A stretch of DNA of 48,023 nt from an uncultured Lachnospiraceae bacterium (GCA_910587095.1 CAJUMJ010000047.1:1-48023); one strand, 5' to 3'. Shown: positions 34,021 through 43,351, numbered from the stretch's first letter. Program-made: numbers and translations. The notes: generated by a model not told the origin, from the letters alone.

Positions 34021-36840
34021 ATGAAGGAAAAAAGAGACAGGAAAAAATATTTGCTGGTGTTCGCCGGTCTGGCGGTGGTTCTGGCGGCAGCCGGCCTGGT
34101 TGGCGTACTGATTAGCGGACAGATTTTTTGGGAGGACAATCCGAATCTGGCTTTGCAAAAGGGTGTGAGAGCCACCTGTGACAGCGTGGAGCAGGAGACG
34201 TTGTCCGCGGAAATGGCCATAGACGGGAACGATGCGGATCTTGCTTCCCGGTGGTCCAGCGAGAATAACAGGGAGGATGGCTCCCACTATATACAACTGG
34301 AATTTCCCGAAGAAATTTCAGTTTCTTTTGTTGTGCTGAAATGGGAGAGGGCGAATGCGGTATCCTATGCGCTGGAAAGTTCCGCAGACGGCGAAGGATA
34401 TGAGACGCTTGCGGCTTTTGAGACTGCGCCGGAGTCTCTTAAGCAGGAAATCGTTTTGGAAGAACCTGTGCGGACGCGGTATCTGCGCCTGTCCACTTTC
34501 GCGGTGTCAAAGGAAAGCGCGGATTATTCCGATCTCTACCAGAATGTATCCCTCTACGAGTTTGAAGTGTATGGGGACAAGCCGACGGCTTATAAATTAG
34601 AGCCGCCTGTCATAGAAAGGACGGCGGAGGGCGGAAGAAGGCTTGTCATGCCTAAGGCGCCGGAAGGTTTTTCGGTGACGTTTGCGGGGGCGGACTTAGA
34701 GCAGGTGATCGGGGCCGACGGCACGGTCTATGAGACGATTCAGGATAAGGAAGTGTCGGTGGGCTGTCTGGTGGAGGACACAAGAGGACGGGAGGAGACA
34801 AGGGCGGTTTCCTTCCAGGTGAAAGTACCGGCGTCGGATGATTTGTCCGGTACGGCGGATCCGGGCCAGGGAAGCGGGATATCCGGCACGGATGTGGCGT
34901 TGGCGGAGCTTGAGGAGCTTAAGCGGAATGACTGTCCCGACTGGGTGTTGCCTTCCGTTGCGGAATGGAGAGGCGGCCGAGGCAGCTTTAACCCGGGGGA
35001 GGGTTCGCGGATTATCGTGGGCATGGACGGCAGCCCGCCGGGAGACGGGAAAAAAAGCCAGGCGGACGCCCAGGCGCTTTGGGACATAGCGGCGCTCTTG
35101 CAGGAGCAATGCGGGAAAAATGGGAATTTTCGGATCAAAATGGCTGTCCAGGAAGGGACGCGGGCGGATCTTAAGCCGGGCGATATCTATTTAGGCTATG
35201 CGGAAAAAGAAAACGGTTTGGGGAAAGAGGGGTATACTTGTGATATAAATGACACATGTGTCATAGAAGCGGAAACGGCTACAGGAGTACGCTGGGGAAC
35301 CGTGACGCTCATGCAGCTTCTTCTTTGTGCGGACACCGGCGTTCCCCAGGGGGAGATCCGGGATTATCCACTCTATGAGGTGCGGGGATTCGGCATTGAC
35401 GTGGCAAGAAAGGCGGTATCCCTCGATATGCTCTACCGGATGATGGAGACGATGTCCTGGTACAAGATGAACGATCTCGCGATTCATTTGAATGATAACA
35501 CGATTCTTGCGACAAGCGGTCTCACGGACTCGGCACAGCAGGCCATGACGGCAAAAAGCGCGTTCCGTCTGGAATCCGGTCTTGGAAATGAAAAGGGAGA
35601 GATGCTGACATCGGCGGAGTACGCCTACACGAAGGAGGAGTTTGCCGGGTTTATCTCTGCGGCGAAGCGTTATGGGGTGACGGTGGTGCCTGAGATCGAT
35701 ACGCCGGCGCATTCCCTCTCCATCACAAAGCTGTACCCGGCGTATGCTCTGCAGACGGGGAGCGAGTCGGTGGATCAGATTGATCTCGGCAACGACCAGG
35801 CGGTCGCCTTTGTGGAAAAGATCTGGCAGGAGGCGCTCGATGAGGATACGGGGGCTTTCCGGGAGGCCGGGATCGTGAATATCGGCATGGATGAGTATTA
35901 CGGGGACGGGGAGCAGTACCGGCAATATCTGGTGCGCATAGAAAATCTGGCGAAGGAAAAGGGAAAGACGGTGCGCATATGGGGGAGCCTCAGCAATATA
36001 GGAGGTTCGACAATGCCCTCGCCCGAGAATTTACAGATGAATCTGTGGAGCACGGTTTGGGCGGACCCGACGGAGATGTACGAGGCGGGGTATTCTTTGA
36101 TCAACATGCAGAACAACCATCTTTATATCATACCGGGCGGCGGTTACGACCGTCTGAGCGGCCGGGATTTGTATGAAAACTGGGCGCCCAACAGGTTTTA
36201 TGACTATAACAGGCGGGAAATCATACCGGCCTGGTCACCGCAGATGCTTGGGGCCGCGTATATGATCTGGAACGACATGAGCGGCAGGCTTGATGTGGGA
36301 ATCAGCGAATACGATCTGTACGAGAGGTTTACGGAGCCTCTTGGGGCTTTGTGCGAGCGGCTGTGGGGGGCGGAGCGGATAGAGTCTTACGATGCGCTCT
36401 GTCGAAACGAAAAGACGGTTTTTTATCCGTATCTGAGCAAAGAGGCTGTGGCGCTGGAACCGGAATATGAGATACAGATGGATGTCCGGCTGGAACCGGA
36501 GGCGCGTAAGATCCAGGTTATTGCGGAGGGTGACTGTGCATATGGCGACTGGGCTTTTTACGCGGCGGAGCCGGAGACGGGTAAGGTCGGATTTACAAGA
36601 GAAGGACGGACGTATACTTTTGATTACCGTTTGCCAAAGGGCGAGTGGGTGAATTTGAAGCTGGTGGGCAGGTCGGGAAAAACCACGCTTTATGTGGATG
36701 GGAAAGAGGCGGACAGCCTGGGAAGCGACGAACCTTTCGAGGAGCACGCCACTTTTGTGTTTCCGTTACAGAGGATCGGAAAACAGACGGGGCAGTTTGA
36801 CGGGGAAGTGAAACTGCGGGATATGGGTGAAAAAGGGTGA
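34021..36840 (+). CDS. GH20 beta-N-acetylhexosaminidase / lacto-N-biosidase-like, membrane-anchored
   Basis: A 939-residue surface enzyme. It has an N-terminal membrane anchor (KYLLVFAGLAVVLAAAGLVGVLI), a discoidin/CBM32-like domain at about residues 40-190 (ASRWSSENN, YIQLEFPEEI, RYLRLSTF), then a linker. The GH20 region begins near 300 and its barrel near residue 450 (YEVRGFGIDVARKAVSLDMLY). The catalytic pair is Asp624-Glu625 in NIGMDEYYG. A LamG/concanavalin-like module closes the protein (GEWVNLKLVGRSGKTTLYVDG). The domain order resembles lacto-N-biosidases and mucin-type hexosaminidases. ATG 34009 is an alternative start. Released N-acetyl sugars could feed the nagA operon. Confidence 0.88.
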   Translation: MKEKRDRKKYLLVFAGLAVVLAAAGLVGVLISGQIFWEDNPNLALQKGVRATCDSVEQETLSAEMAIDGNDADLASRWSSENNREDGSHYIQLEFPEEISVSFVVLKWERANAVSYALESSADGEGYETLAAFETAPESLKQEIVLEEPVRTRYLRLSTFAVSKESADYSDLYQNVSLYEFEVYGDKPTAYKLEPPVIERTAEGGRRLVMPKAPEGFSVTFAGADLEQVIGADGTVYETIQDKEVSVGCLVEDTRGREETRAVSFQVKVPASDDLSGTADPGQGSGISGTDVALAELEELKRNDCPDWVLPSVAEWRGGRGSFNPGEGSRIIVGMDGSPPGDGKKSQADAQALWDIAALLQEQCGKNGNFRIKMAVQEGTRADLKPGDIYLGYAEKENGLGKEGYTCDINDTCVIEAETATGVRWGTVTLMQLLLCADTGVPQGEIRDYPLYEVRGFGIDVARKAVSLDMLYRMMETMSWYKMNDLAIHLNDNTILATSGLTDSAQQAMTAKSAFRLESGLGNEKGEMLTSAEYAYTKEEFAGFISAAKRYGVTVVPEIDTPAHSLSITKLYPAYALQTGSESVDQIDLGNDQAVAFVEKIWQEALDEDTGAFREAGIVNIGMDEYYGDGEQYRQYLVRIENLAKEKGKTVRIWGSLSNIGGSTMPSPENLQMNLWSTVWADPTEMYEAGYSLINMQNNHLYIIPGGGYDRLSGRDLYENWAPNRFYDYNRREIIPAWSPQMLGAAYMIWNDMSGRLDVGISEYDLYERFTEPLGALCERLWGAERIESYDALCRNEKTVFYPYLSKEAVALEPEYEIQMDVRLEPEARKIQVIAEGDCAYGDWAFYAAEPETGKVGFTREGRTYTFDYRLPKGEWVNLKLVGRSGKTTLYVDGKEADSLGSDEPFEEHATFVFPLQRIGKQTGQFDGEVKLRDMGEKG

Positions 36841-36852
36841 GGATTTTCAAAA

Positions 36853-37821
36853 ATGGACGCATACACGGATTTTGCGCAGGTTTATGACGAACTGATGGAC
36901 GACACGCCTTATGAGGAGTGGTGTGAGTTTTTGCTGGAAATCTTTTGCAGGTACGGTGTGGACGACGTATCTTTAAATGACGGTAATGTCATAAATGGAG
37001 GACGGGAAAAGGATGCGGATACCGGAGCAAAGGGAGAGGCGTCGGCGGACGATATGAATGGGGCTTTGGAGTCGACGCAGCGAAATCTCGCGCAGGAGCG
37101 GAACACAATCCTGGATCTGGGCTGTGGGACAGGAACGCTGACAGAGCTTTTGGCGCGCAAAGGCTACGACATGATCGGTGTGGACAACGCCCAGGAGATG
37201 CTGCAGATCGCCATGGAGAAGCGGGAGCGATCCGGGCTTGATATTCTGTACCTCTTGCAGGATATGAGGGAACTGGAGCTTTACGGTACAGTGGGAACGG
37301 TTATAAGCATCTGCGACAGTCTGAATTACCTGTTGGAGGAGGAGGACATCGTGAGGACCTTTGAGCGGGTCAACAATTATTTGTATCCGCGGGGACTCTT
37401 TCTCTTTGATTTTAATACCGTCTACAAATACGCCGTTGTGATCGGGGACGCGACAATAGCCGAAAACCGGGAAGACTGCAGCTTTATATGGGAAAACTAT
37501 TATCACGAGGAGCAGGAAGTCAACGAGTATGACCTGACTGTTTTTGTGGCGGAGGGAAGAGGGGAGAAAGGGTCTGAGGCGGATGAGAGGACAGCGGTCG
37601 GAGGGCGGTCAGAGCGATTCCGGCGCTTTCAGGAGGTGCACTACCAGCGGGGATATCGTCTGGAACAGATGAAAGCGCTTCTTTTGCGGGCGGGACTGGA
37701 GTTTTTGGAGGCTTTTGACGCGGATACGCATGGAGAGGTGAGGGAGGAAAGCGAGCGGATTTATGTGGCGGCAAGGAAGGGAACGGACACGGTGGCGAAT
37801 CAGAGTGTGAACGGGCGTTGA
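36853..37821 (+). CDS. class I SAM-dependent methyltransferase
   Basis: A 322-residue methyltransferase. The N-terminal YTDFAQVYDELMDDTPYEEW is typical of a Firmicute family; SAM motif I ILDLGCGTG is at 86-94, the GVDNAQEML acidic motif follows, then ICDSLNYLLEEED. Two hydrophilic insertions stand out compared with the usual compact family: about residues 40-82 ahead of motif I, and about 236-258 (EGRGEKGSEADERTAVGGRS). The substrate is unknown. The ribosome binding site GGTGAGGA overlaps the end of the GH20 gene. Confidence 0.85.
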   Translation: MDAYTDFAQVYDELMDDTPYEEWCEFLLEIFCRYGVDDVSLNDGNVINGGREKDADTGAKGEASADDMNGALESTQRNLAQERNTILDLGCGTGTLTELLARKGYDMIGVDNAQEMLQIAMEKRERSGLDILYLLQDMRELELYGTVGTVISICDSLNYLLEEEDIVRTFERVNNYLYPRGLFLFDFNTVYKYAVVIGDATIAENREDCSFIWENYYHEEQEVNEYDLTVFVAEGRGEKGSEADERTAVGGRSERFRRFQEVHYQRGYRLEQMKALLLRAGLEFLEAFDADTHGEVREESERIYVAARKGTDTVANQSVNGR

Positions 37822-37854
37822 CGTTATGAAGCGATTGCCGCGTTACGGTTAAAA

Positions 37855-37937
37855 TTTTCAATCGCGGGATTTGTGCCTGCGCGTTGCTTGACACAAACTC
37901 GTTATACGCAAAGAGCAGCGCAGAAATGGAGAAAAAG
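37855..37937 (+). repeat. leader repeat of hslO (copy C)
   Basis: About 83 bases (TTTTCAATCGCGGGATTTGT to GAGAAAAAG) matching copy B before the aldolase gene at all but about four positions, ending immediately before the hslO ATG and including its ribosome binding site. Confidence 0.9.
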
Positions 37938-38825
37938 ATGGATTATTTGGTGAGAGCGACAGCGGCGGACGCGCAGATACGTGCTTTCGCGGTGACTTCG
38001 AGGGAGTTGACGGAATGCGCGCGTCTGGCTCACGATACGAGCCCCGTGGTGACGGCGGCTTTGGGGCGGCTCATGACGGGCGCGCTGATGATGGGTAGCA
38101 TGCTTAAGAACGAGGAGGACATACTGACTTTGCAGGTCAGGGGAGACGGCCCCGTGCACGGGCTTACCGTGACGGCGGACGCAGCCGGTCATGTGAAGGG
38201 GTACGCGGACAATCCCTCGGCGATGATGCCGCCGAATGCCGCCGGGAAGCTGGATGTGGGCGGTGTGATCGGCCAGGGCGTCCTTCATGTGATGAAAGAC
38301 ATGGGATTGAAAGACCCCTATGCCTCCACGGTGAATTTGCAGACGGGAGAGATCGGGGATGATCTGACTTATTATTTTGCGGCCTCCGAACAAGTTCCTT
38401 CCGTTGTAGCCCTTGGCGTTTTGATGAACAAGGACAACACGGTGAGACAGGCAGGCGGCTTTATTATCCAGTTAATGCCCTTTACATCGGACGAGGTGAC
38501 CGGCAGATTGGAAAAAAAGCTGCAAGAAATAACATCTGTGACTGAACTTTTGGAGAAGGGAAATACGCCGGAGAAGATTTTGGAGATTGTGCTTTTAGAG
38601 TTTGGCCTTGAGATAACCGACAAAATACCGGTGAGTTTTCGATGCGATTGCGGCAGGGAACGGGTGGAAAAGGTGCTCCTTAGCCTTGGCAGAAAAGACT
38701 TGCGCGAACTCATTGACGAGGGAAAGGAAGTGGAACTGCACTGTCATTTCTGCAATAAAAGGTACGCGTTTTCGGTGGAGGAGATAGAAAATCTTGTGAA
38801 AGCGCAAGGAGACATAAATGGCTGA
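37938..38825 (+). CDS. hslO: Hsp33 redox-regulated chaperone
   Basis: A 295-residue Hsp33. The C-terminal zinc-binding redox switch is complete: CDC (Cys236, Cys238) and CHFC (Cys269, Cys272). Oxidation releases zinc and activates holdase function in the cytoplasm. The N-terminal domain matches family motifs (VRATAADAQIRAFAVTS, GRLMTGALMMG). The start is ATG 37938; the in-frame ATG at 37926 is part of the repeat-borne ribosome binding site. It is unrelated in function to the other two genes with this leader. Confidence 0.95.
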   Translation: MDYLVRATAADAQIRAFAVTSRELTECARLAHDTSPVVTAALGRLMTGALMMGSMLKNEEDILTLQVRGDGPVHGLTVTADAAGHVKGYADNPSAMMPPNAAGKLDVGGVIGQGVLHVMKDMGLKDPYASTVNLQTGEIGDDLTYYFAASEQVPSVVALGVLMNKDNTVRQAGGFIIQLMPFTSDEVTGRLEKKLQEITSVTELLEKGNTPEKILEIVLLEFGLEITDKIPVSFRCDCGRERVEKVLLSLGRKDLRELIDEGKEVELHCHFCNKRYAFSVEEIENLVKAQGDING

Positions 38826-39442
38826 AAACAGAAGTATTAAATCAGGATATAATGTTTAGAAATAAACACATGGAAATACGTTGTATGGTATAAAAAGGAG
38901 AGAACAGGGCGGCTGGAGAGTCGGATAAAAACCGACTGCTATTTTATGAAGGAGGAGGATAAAAGCCTGATAAAAAGGGGAAAATAGAAGAATTGAGAGC
39001 GACGGAAAGAGGACGGAAACAGGCAGGAGAAGAGAGGCGGACAGTAAGAGCCGGAAATGTGAAAAATGCCAGGTCACGAGCAGACGCCTCTGTTTTCGGG
39101 GAGGGACGTTTTGACGGGGAGGTGCGGGAAAGGCTGTGACGTCGGAAAATTTGCGGACCGATGACAATCCATACAAGCCCTGAAATGCAGAAAAATTAAA
39201 TCTAAAATTAGCGGTTGAATTTCTCTGTTTTTTCGTTTGAAATAGAGACGGGAGACACAGGCAGGGAAACCGAAGAATATCGTGTTTATAAGGAAAACAG
39301 ATATAAATACCGGGTGTTTTTAAATAAATGGCGAATTTCATATAACAGTGGGTATGATTTTGATGATAAAGCTACGAGGGGGCGCGGGGAAGCGCTCCCG
39401 AAAAAAGGGCTAAAAACAAAATTAAGAAAGGGCTTTGGGGAA
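38826..39442. other. 617-base purine-rich stretch without a recognisable gene
   Basis: The plus strand is strongly G/A-rich between about 38890 and 39060. Only short frames occur. A hairpin AGTCGG-ATAAAAA-CCGACT is at 38928-38946. A 161-codon frame on the minus strand (38856-39341) has low-complexity, hydrophobic composition, no plausible start context and no family resemblance. The region may carry the nadE promoter (TATGAT near 39353), but no good -35 is seen. Confidence 0.5.
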
Positions 39443-41353
39443 ATGAGGCAGGGATTTATCAAAGTGGCGGCGGTGACGCCCAAAATTAAGGTGGCAGATC
39501 CGCATTACAATGCGAAGGAAATCTGTAAAGGAATTGAGGAGGCGGTACGGCGTGGCGCGAAGATCATCGTTTTCCCGGAGCTTTGTCTGACGGGGTATAC
39601 CTGCGGAGATCTGTTTTTGCAGGAGACGTTGCTTTGCGGAGCGTCGGAAGCGCTTGCGGAGGTGGCAGGGGCTACACAGGACTGTGACGCGCTCGTCTTT
39701 GTGGGACTTCCCATGGTTAAGGGCCACAAACTCTACAATGTGGCCGCAGTCTTGCATGACGGCGAAATTCTCGCTTTCATACCGAAGCGGTATATTCCCT
39801 CCTACGCGGAATTTTACGAGACAAGACATTTTGTCGGGGGAAATGTCACACCTGAGCTTTTTTTGTACGGAGACAGGGAAATTCCTTTCGGCACGGATAT
39901 CCTTTTCAGGGTGGATGCGGTGCGGGGGCTTATGGTAGGCTGCGAGATTTGCGAGGATATCTGGACGCCGGAATCCCCGGGAACGGCGCACGCGCTGGCA
40001 GGAGCGACGGTGATTGTCAACCTCTCCGCTTCCAATGAGACAGTCGGAAAAGATGCCTACCGGGAACTGTTGGTAAAGTCGGCCAGCGCGAGGCAGATTG
40101 CGGCCTACATTTACAGCTCGGCGGGGGAGGGGGAGTCCACGCAGGATCTCGTATTTGGCGGCCACAATGTCATCGTGGAAAACGGCAAGGTGTTAGCGGG
40201 GGCGAAACGGTTCGAAACAGGCGCCGTCTACGCGGATCTGGATATTTACAGGCTATCCCATGAGCGGCGCAGAATGAATACCTACAGGGGAGAAAACCTG
40301 AGGGAACATATGGTTGTGCCTGTGCATATGGAGGAGGAGGAAACTTTTCTGGAAAGACAGTTTTCGGCCAGGCCCTTTGTGCCTGATCAGGCGCAGGAGA
40401 GGGAAAAACGTTGTGACGAAATTCTGTCTATTCAGTCCTATGGCCTGAAGAAAAGGTTTGAGCATACCGGTTGTCAGTCGGCGGTGCTGGGGATTTCGGG
40501 AGGGCTGGACTCCACACTGGCGCTGCTTGCGACAGTGCGGGCTTTTGATTTGATCGGCCTTCCCAGAGAAAAAATAACATCTGTAACCATGCCGTGCTTC
40601 GGCACGACCGACAGAACCTATGACAATGCCTGCAAGCTTGCGCGTCTGCTTGGGACTACGCTTAGGGAGGTGGATATCAAAGAGGCAGTGAATGTGCACT
40701 TTGAGGATATTGGACAAAGAGGCGACTGTCATGACGTGACTTACGAGAACGGACAGGCAAGAGAGAGGACGCAGGTGTTGATGGACATCGCCAACCAGAC
40801 GCGCGGTCTGGTCATCGGCACGGGAGATATGTCGGAGCTTGCCCTTGGCTGGGCGACTTACAATGGCGACCATATGTCCATGTACGGTGTGAACGCGGGT
40901 GTTCCCAAGACACTGGTGCGACATTTGGTGCGATATTACGCGGACACTTGCAAAGACGAGGCGCTTAAGGAGATTTTGCTCGACATTCTGGATACGCCCG
41001 TGAGCCCGGAGCTTTTGCCGCCTGTGGACGGTGTGATCTCGCAGAAGACGGAAGATCTGGTGGGGCCTTATGAGCTGCACGATTTCTTTTTATATTATAT
41101 GCTTCGTTGCGGGTTTGAGCCTGAGAAGGTCTATCGGGTGGCTTGTCTGGCTTTTGCGGGAGTATATGACGATGATGTCATATTGAAGTGGCTGAAAATA
41201 TTTTATAAACGCTTTTTTGCGCAGCAGTTCAAGAGATCCTGTCTGCCGGACGGCCCGAAAGTGGGCAGCGTGGCGCTTTCTCCCCGCGGGGATCTGCGGA
41301 TGCCCTCCGATGCCTGCGCGACGCTCTGGCTTGCGCGGCTTGAGGAGCTGTAA
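39443..41353 (+). CDS. nadE: glutamine-dependent NAD+ synthetase
   Basis: A 636-residue two-domain enzyme. The N-terminal nitrilase-type glutaminase has the triad Glu46 (FPELCLTGY), Lys115 (IPKRYIPSY) and Cys170 (CEICEDIW). The C-terminal ATP-pyrophosphatase domain has GISGGLDSTLALL near residue 350. Ammonia from glutamine is channelled to deamido-NAD. The frame is open 76 codons upstream, but that part is non-conserved; ATG 39443 begins the conserved sequence, although its ribosome binding site (GGGG) is weak. Confidence 0.95.
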   Translation: MRQGFIKVAAVTPKIKVADPHYNAKEICKGIEEAVRRGAKIIVFPELCLTGYTCGDLFLQETLLCGASEALAEVAGATQDCDALVFVGLPMVKGHKLYNVAAVLHDGEILAFIPKRYIPSYAEFYETRHFVGGNVTPELFLYGDREIPFGTDILFRVDAVRGLMVGCEICEDIWTPESPGTAHALAGATVIVNLSASNETVGKDAYRELLVKSASARQIAAYIYSSAGEGESTQDLVFGGHNVIVENGKVLAGAKRFETGAVYADLDIYRLSHERRRMNTYRGENLREHMVVPVHMEEEETFLERQFSARPFVPDQAQEREKRCDEILSIQSYGLKKRFEHTGCQSAVLGISGGLDSTLALLATVRAFDLIGLPREKITSVTMPCFGTTDRTYDNACKLARLLGTTLREVDIKEAVNVHFEDIGQRGDCHDVTYENGQARERTQVLMDIANQTRGLVIGTGDMSELALGWATYNGDHMSMYGVNAGVPKTLVRHLVRYYADTCKDEALKEILLDILDTPVSPELLPPVDGVISQKTEDLVGPYELHDFFLYYMLRCGFEPEKVYRVACLAFAGVYDDDVILKWLKIFYKRFFAQQFKRSCLPDGPKVGSVALSPRGDLRMPSDACATLWLARLEEL

Positions 41354-41725
41354 TTTATTCCCGCGGGCAACGAGCCAGGTGATTTGCTTAAAGCCAGCCA
41401 AGGGCTGGCTTGGCATATTGGCGCCTGCGTAACAGTTCAGCCTTCGGCTTCACTGTCACCGTGGTTACGAAGTAACCACAATGCACACAAAATGCTCCAA
41501 AGTCGCATTTGGGGTCACACTATGCTTGACAGCATCCGAAGGAAAATGTATAATAAATCCATCAAGAGTAATCAATGAACCGTGCATTTCGCACATTCCG
41601 GCACACTCTGCCGCTTACTCAAAACTACCAATCAAATAGCGGCGGAGGCAAAAGCCGGAATGCACTTTCGTTTCGTAGTGCGACTCCATGGTTTATCCTC
41701 TGCCGGACGAAAAGGAGGAAAACTT
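41354..41725 (+). promoter_or_regulatory. hairpin cluster and structured 5' leader of the Uma2 gene
   Basis: Hairpins in order: AAGCCAGCC-AAG-GGCTGGCTT, AGCC-TTC-GGCT within CAGTT...CACTG, and GTGGTTAC-GAA-GTAACCAC. The promoter is at 41526. The leader then has a long stem CATTCCGGC (about 41599) with GCCGGAATG (about 41655) enclosing GCCGC/GCGGC. No coding sequence. Confidence 0.6.
41526..41554 (+). promoter_or_regulatory. consensus sigma-A promoter of the Uma2 gene
   Basis: TTGACA (41526-41531), an exact 17-base spacer and TATAAT (41549-41554), both hexamers perfect. About 165 bases of leader separate it from the start codon. Confidence 0.9.
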
Positions 41726-42343
41726 ATGGAACACAGAAAGATGGAAAGAGAGGACATTTTCAGGATGATTGAGGGAGGAAAGTCTCACGGCACACCGGCA
41801 TCGGAGGGAATGCCGGAAGACAGGGGATATACGGTCAGGGATATTGAGGCATTGCCGGAGGGCGAGCGGGCGGAGCTGATCGACGGGAAAATGTATATGA
41901 TGGCGACGCCTACGCTGACGCATCAGGAACTTCTTATGTGGCTGAGTGCTACAATTTGGAATTATATAAGAGATAAGAGGGGAACTTGCAAAGTGCTCCC
42001 CGCGCCTTTTGCGGTCTACATAAAGGATGACGAGCACAATTATGTGGAGCCGGATGTGACGGTGATCTGCGACATGGATAAGCTGGACGAGAAAGGCTGC
42101 CATGGGGCGCCGGACTGGGCGATTGAGATCGCCTCGCCGTCCAGTAGGACAATGGATTATATCAGGAAATGCGCGCTGTACGAACAGGCGGGCGTGAGGG
42201 AATACTGGATTGTGGATCTGGAGGAAAGAAGCGTTCTGGTGTACAGTTTTGAGCACGGGACGTCAAGGCAGTATACTTTTTTTGAGCCGGTGAAGGCGGG
42301 GATATATGAGGATTTGATTCTCGATTTTGAAGAGGTGGCGTAA
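41726..42343 (+). CDS. Uma2 family (DUF820) PD-(D/E)XK nuclease-like protein
   Basis: A 205-residue protein. Family motifs are ERAELIDGKMYMMATPTLTHQ, YVEPDVTVICD, PDWAIEIASPSSRTMDYIRKCALYEQAGVREYWIVD and a C-terminal beta-rich part. The Asp in EPDVTV and the Glu in AIEIASPS are the predicted nuclease metal ligands. Uma2 proteins are abundant in cyanobacteria and scattered in Firmicutes; their role is uncertain, and a link to transposable elements has been proposed. The start has AAGGAGG at 7-base spacing. Expression from a consensus promoter is notable for a protein of this type. Confidence 0.88.
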   Translation: MEHRKMEREDIFRMIEGGKSHGTPASEGMPEDRGYTVRDIEALPEGERAELIDGKMYMMATPTLTHQELLMWLSATIWNYIRDKRGTCKVLPAPFAVYIKDDEHNYVEPDVTVICDMDKLDEKGCHGAPDWAIEIASPSSRTMDYIRKCALYEQAGVREYWIVDLEERSVLVYSFEHGTSRQYTFFEPVKAGIYEDLILDFEEVA

Positions 42344-42434
42344 GGCTGGGCAGCGTGTCGATCTGCCGTCAGGCAGATTTATGACGATAATGTCAGTTGA
42401 ATTTGGATAAGAGCTTGGTGTGGAATATGATTTT

Positions 42435-42465
42435 GCGGCCGGGGAAAGTAAAATGTCCCGGCCGC
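42435..42465. terminator. GC-rich hairpin between convergent genes
   Basis: GCGGCCGGG (42435-42443) pairs with CCCGGCCGC (42457-42465). It lies between the Uma2 gene and the convergent FMN-binding-like gene. T tracts are poor on both sides. Confidence 0.5.
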
Positions 42466-42519
42466 TGCTGCTTTCTTGCGATTTGTAAGTTTTCCGAACG
42501 TCCGAAAAAACAGATACCT

Positions 42520-43002
42520 TTATTCGGAGTCCGTCTCCCCCTGGTTTTCCAGCGCCTTGTTGAGAGAGCTGGTGATGGCGTCCAAGAGGATCATGGAGGT
42601 GTACTTGCTGTCGTCAGGATATGTAACGCCCTCGAGACTCTGGTTTTTGATGATCTGATCGGCCAGATCCTCGAAGGAGGGCTGGATCAGAGGATACATG
42701 GTCGTGACGGCCTCATCCAGGTTTACCAGCCGGATAGCGTTGATATTCTTTTCGTCTACGGTCACCTCGATCTCCACGACGTTGTCATTTAAAATCAGGG
42801 AGGTTGTATATACGCCGGGCACGTAGGTGTCCTGGGTGTTTTGCGTTATGGTAGACATTGTCTCCTGCTTTTGGGCCTTTTCATCCTTGGGAAGGAACAT
42901 GATGATGAGAAGGATGATGAACAAAATACCGAGTGCCGCAAAAATTCCGGTATATATTAACTCTTTTACATGGAGCACGACAATTTTGGTTTTAGAACTC
43001 AT
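42520..43002 (-). CDS. membrane-anchored FMN-binding-like protein
   Basis: A 160-residue protein with one N-terminal membrane segment (ELIYTGIFAALGILFIILLIIMFL) and an extracytoplasmic domain that runs YVPGVYTTSLILNDNVVEIEVTV to YTSMILLDAITSSLNKALE. The strand pattern and the final Y-T-S-x-x-L-L-x-A-I resemble FMN-binding domains, but the usual S/T-G-A-T flavinylation motif is not present, so flavin attachment is doubtful. The start is ATG 43002 with GAGGA upstream. It is divergent from repeat R6 and glnA. Confidence 0.7.
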   Translation of the reverse strand: MSSKTKIVVLHVKELIYTGIFAALGILFIILLIIMFLPKDEKAQKQETMSTITQNTQDTYVPGVYTTSLILNDNVVEIEVTVDEKNINAIRLVNLDEAVTTMYPLIQPSFEDLADQIIKNQSLEGVTYPDDSKYTSMILLDAITSSLNKALENQGETDSE

Positions 43003-43106
43003 ACAAACAATCCTCACAGTGATTCTTTTTTTACATATTTATGCTTGGAAGGGACAGTTTATGCGTGGGATTTATTTTATAAATTAATTCCAAGGCGAAA
43101 GACAAT

Positions 43107-43284
43107 AGTGTGAGAAGAGTTTCTAAAGATGTCCCGCCATAGGACGGGACGTCAAGAAACTCTAGGAGTTGCCTTGCAACTCCGTCTCACACAGGAGAAT
43201 GCCCAAAATACGGCATTCTCCAGGACGAACTTGTTCGTCCGTGGATTTTGAGTCACAGCAGAGCTGTGACATGGAGGTTAGTGT
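43107..43284 (+). repeat. multi-hairpin repeat, copy R6
   Basis: GTGTGAGAAG closed by TCTCACAC; AGAGTTTCT/AGAAACTCT around GATGTCCCGCC/GGACGGGACGTC; GGAGTTGC-CTT-GCAACTCC; GGAGAATGCC...CGGCATTCTCC; GGACGAACTTGTTCGTCC; GTGGATTTTGA. The last hairpin is GTCACAGC-AGA-GCTGTGAC in place of GATTCCGC/GCGGAATC, then ATGGAGGTTAGTGT. It lies upstream of the glnA promoter. Confidence 0.9.
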
Positions 43285-43311
43285 AAATAAAGATCGCGGC
43301 AGGTCCCGGAC

Positions 43312-43341
43312 TTGACAAAAGAAATGGGAAACTGGTATGAT
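43312..43341 (+). promoter_or_regulatory. glnA promoter
   Basis: TTGACA (43312-43317), an 18-base spacer and TATGAT (43336-43341). The expected transcription start, near 43349, is only a few bases ahead of a terminator. Confidence 0.85.
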
Positions 43342-43351
43342 GATACGGAAC

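Noticed and set aside
38856..39341. 161-codon minus-strand open frame
   Set aside because: Composition is low-complexity and hydrophobic, the mirror of a purine-rich plus strand; no ribosome binding site or family resemblance.
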